Counted from the first letter of the stretch, positions 12,568-24,800 are shown. The stretch: DNA of 64,000 bases from Oxyruncus cristatus (GCA_013399855.1 VXAY01002459.1:634351-698350), one strand, 5' to 3'. Numbers and translations: made by a program. The notes: generated from the letters alone by a model not told the origin.

Positions 12568-15500
12568 ACATCAAAAAAGCAATGTAGAAACTCAGAGTTG
12601 TAAAATAGAATTGAGGCTTCCATGTGAAATTTGTGGTAAAAAAACCCACAAAAAACAAATCCAAAACAACTCCCAGAAAAAGAGCTAGAGGATAGAAATA
12701 GAAAAGAGGCCAAGGTGAAAATAAATAAAAGCATTTCAAAATGAAAATTCAAGAGCTTCAGTTTTGATGAGGAAAATAAATAGTGTTGTAAAAACTGTCA
12801 GCAAATCCAGTGATATTAGAATATGAACAGATGATGTTTCCTGTTTCTTGTATGCATGCACAAAAGGGAAAATAAATAAAAGAATTTTATAATATACAAA
12901 TTGTTATAGGTAAAGCATAAACTATGATAAAAATTTTTAAGAGGGTCAATGAGAAGAAAATTAACTGTCTGTTCTGACATATTTAGAGTGAAAAACACAA
13001 CAGAAGTGAGTCCAAGGGCGAATTACTAATGAGCAAGCAGGGAAAGATAACTGTACTGTAAATCTCCATTGAATGACTGAGATCCACTTACAGAAAAAAT
13101 TTAGCCAGAAAAAAAAAATCACTGTTTTCTAAAGATATTTTACTCTTCCAGAATATTTTCAGGAGCTATAAATATTAAAAATACTTATAATATTGCTTCT
13201 TGCGTAGCTAAAAGAAGAAATGGAAACCAGTAGGTGTATGTGTATAGAAATGTGTATATGTATAAATATTTGTTCAGGACAGACTATAGATTAGCTACAG
13301 AAATTTGTACTTAGAGTATGTAAGAGAATAAAAACTCACATAATCCTATGAATATTGATTCCATCCACAGAAGTACTGGCCTTGATCCAATAAGCAAAGC
13401 GCAATGAACTGCTGATTTGTGAGAGAACCTCCCAGCAGCTTCCCCTAAGTTTTTGTAAAGCTTCATAGCTTGGATAGTAAAAATATTTCCAGTTTCTGTC
13501 TGCTAATTTCCACCGTATGTCATTATTTTATTTATTTGATATATCAAAGAGTTTTACAGAAACTGTCCTGCATTTGACTGGGACTTACTTGTCAAGCCTG
13601 TGTTTCGGTATCATCACCCTGTCAGTTTTGTTCATTTTTTTTTCTAAGTACTTTCAGAGCATTACATGGAAAACTCTTTACAGTTGGAATAGGTTAATTA
13701 ATATGAACTACATTTGCTGACCTTATTTATACTTATGATGACCTGGGGTTTTTTTAATAAAATGCTGTTTAGAAGTGCAGGTAGCCTACTTATATTTTGA
13801 GGACATATTTTTAACTGATGTCAAATACTTTCTGTGACTTACAACTTTGTGGTAGCAAAGAGGTTATTCATTGTGAAACAGACTTTGTCCTCTTGAACTC
13901 AGAAAGTAGAGATCATTCCCCATATTTTTTAAAAGTCCTATAATTATTTTCATGTTATTTATACATTATAACCATCATAATACTCTCAAATTGATCAGCT
14001 GCCAGGTTTTTTTGGTCCTTGATTTTTCAGATTGCTATCTGTTATGATATTCTGAGGATTTCTATTTTGTTCTGATTTATAAAAAGAAACATGACATGCT
14101 TTACCTGGACTGCATTAAAATCACCTTTTGTGTTGTGCCACATTTTTAACAGGAATGGAAATCATATGAGATGATACTTACTAAAGCTGACATAAAAGTT
14201 GCTTTGTTAATAATTGTATTTTTTAATAACAAGCAACAACAACAAAAAATCAATTCTAATTTAAAATCTCCTTTGTCCCTTAGGGAAATTAAAGGCATTA
14301 TTCAGTGTGAGAAGGATTCAGAACCCTTGGTCATATACAGAAGACACAACACAGAACAACAGAATGGAGGTTTTCCTGCAGATGTATGAAAACAGGAAAT
14401 ATTAAAGTTAGAAAAAATGTATCCCATGCAAAATTTCTTTTTATATTGAGCTCCTGAATAACACCAGAAAACTGGTCTGTTGTGTTTAGTTGAATGTACC
14501 TGACATGGTCATTTTTCTCAGAGAGGTCGATGGACAATAATGAATTCAACTCTTTTACTACAGAATATGTTGTTCCTGGCTAATCATTGGCATGAGAGCA
14601 GAAATGCAGGAGGTGCCAATGTCCTCAGAGGATACTAAAAATTGCTATGGAAATGTTGAACTCGTTTTGATGTTTGACTGTAAAAGACGAGAAATATACC
14701 ACAGGTGAACTGACTGCTCCTGTCATGAACATTTCCATGTTTACCCTTTCTTTGCCCTTAATTTCTTTTAAGATCTTACAAAATGACTGCAGGGAAGAAC
14801 AGATGATCTTAGATACAAAAGGTGACTATGTTTCTGTTAAGAGCAATAATTGAAAAAAACCCACCAAACTTTCCCCAAACTTTCTATATTTGTCTGCATT
14901 CCTACCGCTCTTCTATTTAAAGGCCATTGAAGCTGATGGAAAGACTTCCAGTGTGGACTGGGAATTTAAATAGAAACCAGAAAAGTAAAGATGAGACCCA
15001 CTTGTAATGGATGAGCATATAAGGGAACAATGTGGAAAAAGAAAGGTCTTAAACATAAACATCTATAAAAAACCTTGAGCTATTGTATGAAAACTAATAA
15101 AAAATACAGGCATTATTTTATCAAGCATAGACAAGAAAAAGTAATAAATCACAAAAATAACACCGAGCTATGATCAAAATGCAGTTAAACTACAGGAAGA
15201 AACTGGTGCTGCCACGAGTGTTTTCACTGGGTGTCGTTGGATGCAGACCTATCGAGACCAAAAACTGTATTTTGTTTAAAAGAGAGGACATTAAGTAGCA
15301 TAAAAATAGCACAGTTTTTGAGAAGACAGGCTAAATAAGAAATGCTAAACTTGGTGAAAATAACATGGTCAGAGGCAAACTTTTTCCATCCATACTCTTT
15401 TAACACAGGTACACACTCTCCAGTATAGACACAGGTAATAGAGACCACAGGTGCAACTGGGTAAAGCATACGACTCATCTGAACCAAACACAGACCTCCT

Positions 15501-16622
15501 AAATAGCTACAGCCACTAGTTGAGAGAAGCAGCACGAATATTTGGAAAAGGGAAATAGCTATGGGATTGACAGTATGTAGAAAGACATGTCCAGGACAAA
15601 CATATTTGAGGAAGATATTGGTGAGGAGAGGAAAGTCTGTAAGGCTTGACAGAGATGGGAACTTTGGAGGATTTTTTTGATAGTAGGTTGATACGGCTCA
15701 GTCAGTTTTTGTCATCAATTTGTTTCTTGCCAAACACTAAGCTGTGAACAGAAATGAAAGAAAAACCTTCTTTCCCCTTTCTCAAACTATATAGTGGCAC
15801 CAAGCACCACACCTCCTGTGAAACTTATGTATCAGTCAGGGTGACAGGAGTTGTGATCATAATTTAAAAAGGCTGTGGTCTGTCATGGGTGATTTTATTT
15901 TCCTATGTCTATTATTGTCTTCAAATGGTCTTATTTTTCAAATGTTTACTGAAACCCTCCATTAAATTCACAACTAAATGACTAGCTGACAGAATTTATC
16001 TTTGTCACTTCATTCCCTTTTAAAGTCACATTTTATATTTTGATTTTTCTCCATAAGCTGTGCCTCTTCATCTTTTACTTCTCAGCAATGATCATACACG
16101 CGAATTCTGAGTTTTATCATAGCCATTTAAAAAGACCACTCTCTCATTTCGGTATGCAGTTTACCTAAAAAGAAAATCACAGAAAATCACAGAAAACCTG
16201 GTCTTATCTCCAGCCTCTGTCTTTTACATGTTTGCTATATTGCTTTTCAAATGTTACGTGTTGTTAGCTACAAGTCATTTTTGCTCCTTTAATTTGTGTT
16301 TTCATTGAATACTGGCAAGACAACTCAAAAAAAAAGGAGTTGTTGTTTAATTAAATCTCTCATTAAGTTAGAAATTAATTTGCAGTTTTGAAATTGACTT
16401 TGCAAGCCTTAAAAAGAAAAACACAGAACAGCAACAACAAAAAAAATCAATCCCCCCAAAAAACACACACACACACACACAAACTCAAAACAAAATAATA
16501 AGACTCTGAGTCTGAAAAATTCTTTTGATATTTTACTAGTTTACAGAAAGTGCAAGCAGTGGTATATAATTGAAAACACAAATTCATACCTGGAGACAGA
16601 AATCCACAAAACCACAACAACC
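12568..16622. other. AT-rich stretch without a recognisable gene
   Basis: Only small frames, none resembling a known protein. A minus-strand frame of about 103 codons (15224-15535) shows no recognised domain. Confidence 0.45.
16463..16481. repeat. (CA)n microsatellite
   Basis: About nine uninterrupted AC dinucleotides inside an A-rich stretch. Likely polymorphic. Confidence 0.9.
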
Positions 16623-16704
16623 TCATAAACACTTAAAGTATTTATAAACATAACTTAAGTGTTCATAAACACTTGAGTGTTCATAAACACATAAAGTGTT
16701 TATG
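16623..16704. repeat. Tandem palindromic repeat, about four 18-21 bp units
   Basis: Four degenerate units begin with T(C/T)ATAAACA and end near AAGTGT or GAGTGT (16623-16641, 16642-16662, 16663-16680, 16681-16699). Each unit is close to self-complementary. The last extends into a perfect 9-bp hairpin: CATAAACAC at 16682-16690, loop ATAAA, GTGTTTATG at 16696-16704. No repeat family was recognised. Confidence 0.8.
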
Positions 16705-16856
16705 TGCTTCTTCTTCTCCTTTTACTTGGGAATATCCCAAGGAATCAACCTTACCTTACATTGCAGAAGACAATGCCATTCTGAACAAGATTGGATAACA
16801 ATGGATATTCAGAATACGAACTTTTGTTTCAGTCATGCTGGGAAAAAAAACACAAC

Positions 16857-16920
16857 AGGGTGGTTAGAATAGATAATCTTTAAAGGTCACTTCCAACCCA
16901 GACCTCTCTATGATTCTGTG
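16857..16920 (+). repeat. CR1 LINE 3' tail fragment
   Basis: About 64 bases match the last part of CR1 (GGTGGTTAGAATAGATAATCT, AAAGGTCACTTCCAACCCAG, then CTATGATTCTGTG). The sequence upstream is unrelated, so this is an extremely 5'-truncated copy. Confidence 0.85.
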
Positions 16921-16957
16921 CTTAGTGGAGAAACCAAAGGCAGGGAAAGGGAGGGGT

Positions 16958-17475
16958 TGTGGTGACTCTGGCTAAGATGGATTTAATTTTCCCTGTAGCA
17001 GCCCTCAAAGTGCTGTGCTTCATATTTGTAGGTAGAGGGGTGCTGAGGACACAACAGTATTTTGGCTACTTCTGAGCAGTGCTTCCATCAAGGTCATCTC
17101 TCCAACGCTACCTTCAGTAGGCTGGAGGTGGGCAAGAGCTTGAGACAGAACCTATCCAGGGACAGCTGACCCAAACTGGACAAAGGGATATTCCGTGCCA
17201 TATGACACCTGTTTGACAATAAAAGCTAAGAGAAAGGGCATTTGTTATTCACAGTGTTTGCCTTCTAAAACAACTGCTATGTGTCCTTCAGCAGGGGAAG
17301 TGGTTGGACGTTGCCTGCTGATTGGAAAGACAGAATTTTTGCTTTATTAAACTGCCTTTCCTTTAACCAACAAGGTTTTTCCCATCTTATCTTCTTCCCA
17401 CCACTGTCCTGGCAAGGATTATCTGTATGTGGCTTTATTGCCTTAAGATTTCAAAGCCTCTCAGAGCAGTAAACC
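16958..17475 (+). mobile_element. Solo LTR of an endogenous retrovirus, plus strand
   Basis: Starts TGTGGTGACTCTGGCTAAGATGG, an edge like those of avian ERV LTRs. It contains GAGCAGTGCTT, GACAGCTGACCCAAACTGGA and AGGGATATTCCGTGCCATATGAC blocks in the order seen in such LTRs. A TATA-variant CAATAAAAGC lies near 17218 and an ATTAAA polyadenylation signal at 17346-17351. No gag or pol adjoins it, so it is a solo LTR or the remnant of one. The 3' edge is diverged and approximate. It is related in layout to the minus-strand LTR at 43621. Confidence 0.75.
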
Positions 17476-19184
17476 TATTAATAGAAACATTAGTTAACCT
17501 TCTTTAGGGAAACAAAATGGTATGTATAGGAATGCAATGGTGTTCTAGTTCCTAGAAATTATTTTGGTTTGGGTGTTGTGTCTCGATCTGCTAATTAATT
17601 AGCTGCCCATTGTTCTACAATGATAAATAGGGTAAGTCAGCTCATGTTATGTTAGCACAGCCTAAAACAATACCAGAGAGACAAATGGAGTCACGCTGAT
17701 TTGGTATCAGGATGTGGGCCAAAGTATACAAACGAGATCAGCTACAAGAGTTTAACAGTGAACATAAAATTTAAAGGGTCAGTAATTGTGTTTTTGTATG
17801 TGCACAGTGTCTGATATAAACCTACTTACCATGTCAAGTTGTAACATCATCTGTTATTAATGGTACTGTCAGAACTCTGTAACATAAGCACAGCTAATGT
17901 GTCACGTTTGCAATTTTATGGAAAATCTGAGGTCTGATGTAAATAAAAATACTGGAAACAGTGATACAGCAAGTCAAATCCTAGAAATATAACTAGCTCA
18001 ATATAGTTGTACTGAAAGTATGTTACCATGATTTCAAAATTAAGAAAGAAAGATCTTTGTCAGCAGCAGTATTCCGAATGTCTCATACAGAGACATTTGA
18101 TTTGGCAGAAGAAAAATAGACATGAGGATTTTAGTTTTTACTGATCCAAGACAAAGATTTCTGGCTGCAGGCGTAGCAGCCCATCGGTAATTTCACACCA
18201 TGCTGTGTTTACACATAAATTTCTAGCTTTGCCTCCTCTGACTGTTTTATGAGAATTCTTCCATGTTCTAGCTCACAAATATACATCAAGCCAGTACACT
18301 GAAAAGAGTAAGACTATGCAAACTGATTCTGATATTGCCTTTTATTACTCAGAAGACTAGACACAAATCGTGCAAACCCACAGAGACTCTTGAAGCCTCC
18401 ACCATCAACCAGATGGCTGCATTGCTATTATTCACTCATCTCTCCTAAAGCACGTGTGGCCTCAGAGACTCAAAGATTCAAACATTATTCGGGAAACTGT
18501 GAATGTCTTGTGGGTGCTTGAGGTTTCTGTGCAGTCTACCCGAAACAGTTGGCTTTAAACATAACCCAGGCATCTGGAAAATCTAAGTAATAAATTCAAT
18601 AGTGAAATAGTAATTGGAAAAAATATTTGAGCCATCCTAAATGGATAGAGCACTGAAAGTATTTCTCTTACTGACCTGCATTACATGCTTGTCATGTTAG
18701 AGGATGAACACTCTTTTGTGTTAACGTGTTATCTTGCAGATCTCCATTCAAAAATAAATTAATGTATTTTTAAGAGAGATGCATTATTACTTGATATAAG
18801 AATGATTTCTAAGGGGAAAAAAAGACAATTAAAATCATCAATTGCAACATCACACTTCATACACTTCATAGGGAGCTGTATTCTGGACTGCTAAATTGGT
18901 CTGGACTGCAGTTATTTTATCGCGAGTTTCTCTGTCTCTGAACTTGTTTCTGAAAGAACTGTCAACATCTGCCTCTGCATTCAGGCCCCCTCATTATCCC
19001 CAAATAGATGGTAGGAGGCAGGTTCACACAGAGATCACAGGAGTGGCAGCAGCTCTAACGCAGAGCTCAGGCAGGAAGACTCTGTCAGAATCCAAATTTA
19101 TTCAACAGCTCCACCACGTGGTTATGCAGCACCAGGCCTTAAACACACCCGTAAAAAATGATTGAATGGCTAAAAAACACGTTT
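17476..19184. other. AT-rich stretch without a recognisable gene
   Basis: A plus-strand frame of 89 codons (18896-19165) ends just before the CpG-dense block that follows. I do not recognise it. Nothing else is visible. Confidence 0.4.
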
Positions 19185-19265
19185 GCATTTCGAAACCGAT
19201 GTCTCACTAACAGAGCGATCGAAGCCACTGCGCGTGAGTTGTTAATTTTAACGGAAAGGTAATGT
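19185..19265. other. CpG-dense block, candidate conserved non-coding element
   Basis: About six CpGs fall within 60 bases (TTTCGAAACCGATG, GAGCGATCGAAG, CTGCGCGTGAG), in a region otherwise strongly CpG-depleted. A homeodomain-like GTTAATTTTAAC follows. Retained CpGs in non-coding DNA suggest constraint or an unmethylated regulatory element; this is inference from composition only. Confidence 0.3.
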
Positions 19266-19756
19266 CAATGTCTCCACAGCAATATGTTGGCTGTTATAAA
19301 TTTTTGGTAATTACTCACCCAGCTTGAAGACTTAGTAATCCTGAACTTCCAATAAGCAATATATCTTTTTAAAGGTTTCAGGAAATTACAAGGAAGGGTT
19401 CATAAAGCGCTCTGAATTTTTAGGAATAATTTTATCCATCACTAACCCATTAGCTCTATGCCACATTTTTTATTTCAAGAATATAGAACACTACTAAGGA
19501 TAATGTTTTTTTTAAAAACAATTGCCCCTAATCCAATAATATTATTAAGAAGAGTTTTTGTTCAAGTTGCACAATATTTGCTGGTACTGCTTTAAATTAC
19601 TTTTTTAGCCTCCTAAAAAGACAATCACAAGTGAATATTAAGTATATATCTACAAAAATAGAACGACTTTTCAAATAATAGAAAGATCTATTACATTTTG
19701 CACAGACCACAGTCCACATAGGAAACCTGTAAATATTCTGCCCCATGTTTTCATGC

Positions 19757-20210
19757 CATAGAATCATAGAATGGTTTGGGTTGGAAGGGATTTTAAAGAT
19801 CACCCTTTTTCAATCTCGCAGACATGGGCAGGGACACCTTCCACTGGACCAGGTTGCTTCTCTGGGCAACCTGTGCTACCGCCTCACCACCCTCACAGGA
19901 AATAATTTCTTCCTAATATCTAATCTAAACCTACTCTCTTTCAGTTTGAAGTCATGCTCCTTTGTCCTGACACTCCAGGCCCTTGTAAATAGTCTCAATC
20001 CATCTTTCCTGTGGTCTCCCTTCAGGTACTGCAAGGCCACCATTAGGTCACCCCAGACCCTTCTCTTCTCAAGGTTGAACAATCCCAACTCTCTCAGCCT
20101 TTCCCAGACCAGAGGTGCTCCAGCCCTCTAAGCAACCTGGTGGTCTCCTCTGGACTTTCTCCAACAGGTCCTCTGTGCTGGGACCCCAGAGCTGGGTTCA
20201 GCACTGCAGT
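19757..20210 (-). repeat. CR1 LINE 3' region, minus strand
   Basis: Opens with CATAGAATCATAGAATGG and continues GGGTTGGAAGGGATTTTAAAG. Later come the CTTCTCAAGGTTGAACAATC section and CTGTGCTGGGACCCCAGAGC, in the order expected for an inverted CR1 tail. It ends at about 20210, where the similarity stops. Confidence 0.94.
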
Positions 20211-21658
20211 AAGGACGAGAGGCAGCAACAGCAACTTGCCTCAAGAGGGGATGGAAGTGAAGCAGTAGGCTTGGTGCAGTAACAATAAAACGACAGGAAT
20301 GAAAGCGATTGAAGGGTTTAAATAAACAGAGGCACCTTTGTAGTACATTGTGTGCTACTTGATAGACAACTTGAGGAAGGGGGTAAGCTAACAGGAGGTG
20401 AGACTTGCTCAGGGCCCTCATACAGCCATCCACACACAGAGAATCATTATAATGTTGGTATTGAATGGGATCTGTGCAGAAATGAGATACAACCATCTTG
20501 TGCATTAAAAGTATTTGAGCAAAAGACTTTTAAGTGTTAAAAGACACATTTGCTTCCTTTCTTAAATATGTTAGACTAGAAAATAAACCAGTTAATAAAT
20601 CATACTGTATGTGTTGTAGCACTGTAATCTCTGAGCTGCATGGTACATCACTTTGTGAATAGTCAGCAAAAAAGCTCCCTATTGCATGGCTAGATGTAAA
20701 GCATCCTGAGCAAAATCCATTGCACTACTAACTACAATTCAGAAAAGGGCAGTGTTTTGGTAAATGAAAAAAAACAGCCCAGTGTTTTGGTGCCTTCACT
20801 CGAAAGAAAGGAGGAGAATGCATAAATACATACAGCACATAAATTAGTGCCCAATTAAGAGACTTTAGAACCACATGCATTATTTGCACACACTCTGTGA
20901 TAAACATTCCTAAAACAGAAATATCCTCCTAGCACAGCATGGGGACAAATAAAATTATTGCTCATAAGCAAACATCAAAATATATCAAAATAAATTTCCA
21001 AAAGTGATTTGTGTCCCAAGAACAAGAAGACTTTAAAATGAAGTTCTTCAACCCCTGAACAGCCTTAACGTGATCGATGAAGAGATACTGTTACACAATT
21101 CATTACTCTTAAACAGCACAGTCTGACATTTGCATGGATTTTTCCTAAACCCCAGGCAGTTCTATTTGTAAACAATGACAAGAACAGCTCTGAGTCTTTC
21201 TCTGTAGATTGTGGATGAAGAAGACAAAGATGTGTAGAATACAATTAATATGAAAAGCAATTAAATTTATTTGATCAAATAAATTTAATTTTCAGTTACA
21301 TTTTTTATGACAAAAAATATTTTCAGAACTGTTATGCTGGAATTCAAATACTAATTATCTACATCCAAAGTAGATGTATCCTTACATAATTGATTTTTTC
21401 TTCAACCTAACTCCAGAATGATTCCAAATCATGGGATTTTTTTTGGTTCTGGTCATTGAGCCAGTTATGGGAAATTATTTTTTTTTTTTCAGAGCATAAA
21501 CAGCTATTTAATAGTACTACATGACAGCAGAGAGCAAACACACAACTAGGCTTTAGGCAGAAAAAGAAAAAGACATTCACTATCTCTGAAAGTTTCTTCA
21601 CCTCAGAAGAAACCACTCAGCTGTGGTTCTAACAGCAGAATGCTGGGGGAAAAGAAAC
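20211..21658. other. Stretch without a recognisable gene
   Basis: Unique-looking sequence between a CR1 and the provirus. A 125-codon minus-strand frame (20128-20505) partly overlaps the CR1 and is not credible as a gene. Confidence 0.45.
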
Positions 21659-21663
21659 TGTGT
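21659..21663. repeat. Target-site duplication, low-coordinate copy
   Basis: TGTGT directly precedes the LTR edge and is repeated at 25344-25348 beyond the other LTR. A 5-bp duplication fits ERVL-type elements. TGTGT is a simple motif, so chance cannot be excluded. Confidence 0.6.
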
Positions 21664-21960
21664 TGTTGTGGTTTAACCCAGCAGGCAGCTAAACACCACA
21701 CAGCCTTTTGCTCACTCCCCCACAGTGGGATGCAGGAGAGAATGAGAACAAAAATGTAAATAGGACAGAAAAGGAAGGGAAAATAGTAATAAGGATAAAA
21801 GAATACACAGAACAAGTGATGCCCAATGCAATTGCTCACCACTGGCTGATCGATGCCAAGCCCTTCCCCAAGTAATCGGCTGCCACCCCCCATTCAAATT
21901 CCCCCAGTTTTATTGTTGAGCATGATGCCATATGGTATGGGATATCACTTGGGTCAGCTA
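21664..21960 (-). repeat. 3' LTR of the provirus, truncated
   Basis: TGTTGTGGTTTAACCCAGC at 21664 is the outer (R-U5) end of the LTR read backwards. It aligns with the first roughly 305 bases of the other LTR (24801 onward). The remaining 235 or so bases, the start of U3 on the minus strand, are missing where the reverse-transcriptase fragment begins. Confidence 0.85.
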
Positions 21961-22260
21961 TTTTGCAGGTGTTCTGGAGCTTCACTCTGTTCCAGTGCAG
22001 TCTGGATCAGTCCATGGCAGATGGCAGGGCTGTTTTTCCACCCCTGAAGCAACTGATTACAGGTGGACTGGACACTGCTCCCAGTAAAAGCAACTGTGGC
22101 CTGCACTGTGCTGCCAAAGGAGTTGAGAAATACACATCAGCTGTGGCACCACTGACCACAGGAGTCATCGACTCCTGTTCGTATTGAAGTTCCAGCTTGT
22201 CCAGCACCTCAGCACTCAGGGGTGCTGTGACTTCGTTCAGGCCACAATAGTCCACTGTTA
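21961..22260 (-). pseudogene. pol: Reverse transcriptase fragment (pol)
   Basis: The minus-strand frame 22255-22007 shows recognisable retroviral reverse-transcriptase spacing: a conserved D-Y-x-G-L-N-E-V segment and later P-L-A-A-Q-C-R-P. It continues with frame damage to about 21963 and then meets LTR sequence. The frame ends about where the catalytic Y-x-D-D box should follow, so the thumb and all later pol domains are absent. Substitutions around the first catalytic aspartate show decay. No activity is expected. Confidence 0.8.
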
Positions 22261-22599
22261 ATCCCCGTTCTGCACTGAATATAGAGGGCTATTGAAGAGT
22301 GAGTGAGTCTTGCTGATCCCTGCCTGGTTTTCCAACTGATGAAGCCTATGGATGAGAACGAGGGAGTCTCGGTGTGATATTGCTGCCGGTGCACTGTTGT
22401 GGTAGCGATCGACGCCTGTTGTTCTTCAACCACCAGCAGCCCCACCACAGAAGGGTCCTCCAAGAGACCAGGCAAGGTAGGGAGCTGCTTATTTTCCTCC
22501 ATCTCCAAGGCAGCTGTACCAAAAACCACCAGTGCCCTTTTTTGGGTCCTTGAAACACTCCCTCCTGAGATAATTTGTGCCAAGGATGGACAAAGGCCG
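22261..22599 (-). pseudogene. Degenerate pro-pol linker region
   Basis: Minus-strand frames 22718-22209 and 22627-22346 pass through this part. I infer it is the end of protease and the start of pol from its position between the D-T-G-A site and the reverse-transcriptase segment. Frames switch, so at least one shift is present. No specific motif was identified. Confidence 0.5.
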
Positions 22600-22770
22600 T
22601 CTCCACGATGGGGGTTTTGCCACTCATTCCCAGGCAGGCTGATTTCAGCCTCCAGGACAGTCAGCTGTTGGGATCCAGAAACACAGCTGGGTTCTGCCCC
22701 TGAACAGCTTGATGGCATTAGGGTACACTGTGCACCAGTGTCAACTAGAGTCTTACACTGCTGTCAGTCT
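22600..22770 (-). pseudogene. pro: Retroviral aspartic protease remnant
   Basis: On the minus strand the codons for D-T-G-A lie at 22742-22731, preceded by L-V, which is the active-site signature of retropepsins. The frame runs on through 22718-22600. A TGA lies a few codons upstream of the active site, so the gag-pro junction is broken or used a frameshift that can no longer be read. Too short and damaged to be functional. Confidence 0.75.
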
Positions 22771-22779
22771 GATGTTGCA

Positions 22780-23870
22780 GACCATCAGATCCACACAGTC
22801 CAGTAAACTCAGCTGCCCTCTTTTTCCGCTTGACTAAAACAGGACCCCTCTTGTCCTGGTCATAGCATTTGTAACTCACTTCTTATAAATACAAATGATA
22901 AGTCCCTCTATTAAGATCAGAAGTGAGATCAGCCCTTCCAGTCTGTGGAACTGTCCACTTGAAACTGGAGGAGCAATTTTCCTGGAAAGGCCCCCATTTG
23001 TGATAGTTTTCCCTTGCAATTCATGTACCAGTGACTCCAGCATGGAGTTAGGTTTTCCATTCCACTTCATCATGTTCGCTTTGTGGTCATGAAGGTAAAA
23101 TCACAGGGTGATCCATAGTGTGTACCTGTTATACTCTCTTTTTGAGCAGAGGAACACTTACTCCTAACAGCTGAGATACTGATCCATACAGATAAGATGT
23201 AGGCCCATAGGGAGGAAAAGAGACTTTCTCCATATTGCCAGAGTTGGGTAGCCAATTCATCCACTATTTGACCATCTCTTTCCAGGTCATTACTGCCAAA
23301 GAGTTGGCATGTGATGATGGTTCACTTTATACAAACTTCCACCACGTGGGTTGTGTACACTTGGCTTCATCTGGACCTTTAGATATCTCCTTGTTTTCCT
23401 GGTTGTCACAAATCACCTCCAGCACAGCTAATCCCCTCAGGCACTGGTTACCTCTCTCCATAGTGGTCCACTTGTCTGGGTGACATAGAACATCTTCCTT
23501 GAAGGGCTGCATTTCCTTCACACCCAACAGGAATGACCTTCAGAGGGTGAGGGCTCATGGCCCTTTTCCAATCACCTTGTCAATGCTCCTATCCCTAGAA
23601 AGAGATACCAGTTGCTTGTCCTCCCAGCTCTCTAATTCCAGGCTACTAGCCCTGTTATCCCAGCATTCAAGCAGCCAGGTGACAATATTCTTGCCTAGAC
23701 AAGGGCTGAAATATATTTTCACATATCCCACAGCTCACTCAGGGACAGGGATCAGGTGGTTACCAACTTGTTTCAGAGATCTGCCTCTTCCTCCATTTCT
23801 TCTTGTGATGGCCCTGCTTTGGGAGAGCATGCCTTGTCCACTTCTTCCTCCTTCCCCTTCTTAGTAGAAG
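22780..23870 (-). pseudogene. gag: gag remnant
   Basis: Three minus-strand segments (23527-23327, 23264-23070, 23073-22876) read as parts of one gag-like protein in order. One has a C-H-P-D-K-W-T-T-M-E-R stretch that I recognise from avian ERVL-type gag. The segments sit in different frames and are separated by stops, so several shifts have accumulated. The region upstream to about 23870 is consistent with the gag N-terminal part but has little open frame. Recognition is from memory of the family, not from a search. Confidence 0.7.
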
Positions 23871-24800
23871 TTTTTTCCCTTACTAAACTATCTGACTTTT
23901 GCATCCAATATTACATAGTGTGTATAGAGGCCATTGGCACTGGCAGAGATCAGTTCTCTTGTTCAGCTGCAGGGCCTGTCTTGGGGGTTGGAGTGGCTGC
24001 AGTACCTGTCATTTTGTGCGTCTCTGGAATTGCCAGGGTGACAGCATAATTAAGAAACAAACAAAAAAAAAATTACCTTTTTTTTTTTTTTTTCAGATTG
24101 AATAATTTTTCAGGGGTTAGGTTCCAAAAACTCTGGATGTGCCCACTCTTCTAGCTATTTGTCCATAGTATACCACACACCCTGCCACTCACAGTTATTG
24201 AGACCGATGGCAGACCTCTGGCTTCTTTACTTAAACAGTTGCTTTATCTTAAACAAGACCTTAAACAGTTTCAGAAGACATAGCAATAAACACATCCTGG
24301 TTTGAACATCCCAAGGATAACAAAAATTTCCAAGAGTTATTTTAACAAGTCTGAAGGAGAAAGGGAAAGGGAAGGGGAAAGAGGTCCCTCCTTGTCTTGC
24401 CCATAGATTGGCTCTCTGAGAAGAAATAGTAAAGAATATAATTATTAATAGTTTCAGTGAGATGGTTTCTGAAGTAGAAGGATGGTGGCAATGCTGAGTA
24501 CAAATACCAGATTAGTCTCATGACTAGTCATTTTATCACATCGTGAGCCAGTGTTACAGGCACAATGTAGCAAAATGATAACCCTAATCCAGCCCCCAGA
24601 GATGATAAACAGCAAGTAAGGTCTTACATAACACGACTCTGAGAACAAGCACAACTCTGAGAGCAAATAAATCAACACCATGACCACAGACTACTAAACA
24701 ACATAATGAATGCTTACAGCAAATTTGTTCTAACATGCTCTGGTCAGATCTGTCGTTATCTCAACTCTTCGTGCTCCATGTTGGGGGACAAAAAAAGGAC
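23871..24800 (-). other. Proviral leader and primer-binding region
   Basis: Lies between the 5' LTR and gag. Directly inside the LTR edge the minus strand carries a degraded primer-site region (GTCCCCCAACATGGAGCACG, from about 24789 down), similar in position to primer-binding sites of this group; I cannot name the tRNA. A 77-codon minus-strand frame (24687-24454) has a hydrophobic start but no known match. A/T homopolymers near 24061-24094 are probably later expansions. Confidence 0.55.

Noticed and set aside
12323..12739. 138-codon minus-strand frame
   Set aside because: Half is antisense CR1, and the rest is hydrophobic chance coding in A-rich plus-strand DNA.
22399..22806. 135-codon plus-strand frame
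   Set aside because: It is antisense to the protease and gag remains of the minus-strand provirus.
23499..23864. 121-codon plus-strand frame
   Set aside because: Antisense shadow of the gag region.
24061..24097. A-run followed by T-run and CAG, like a hairpin or splice acceptor
   Set aside because: Homopolymer expansion inside the dead provirus leader; no exon follows.
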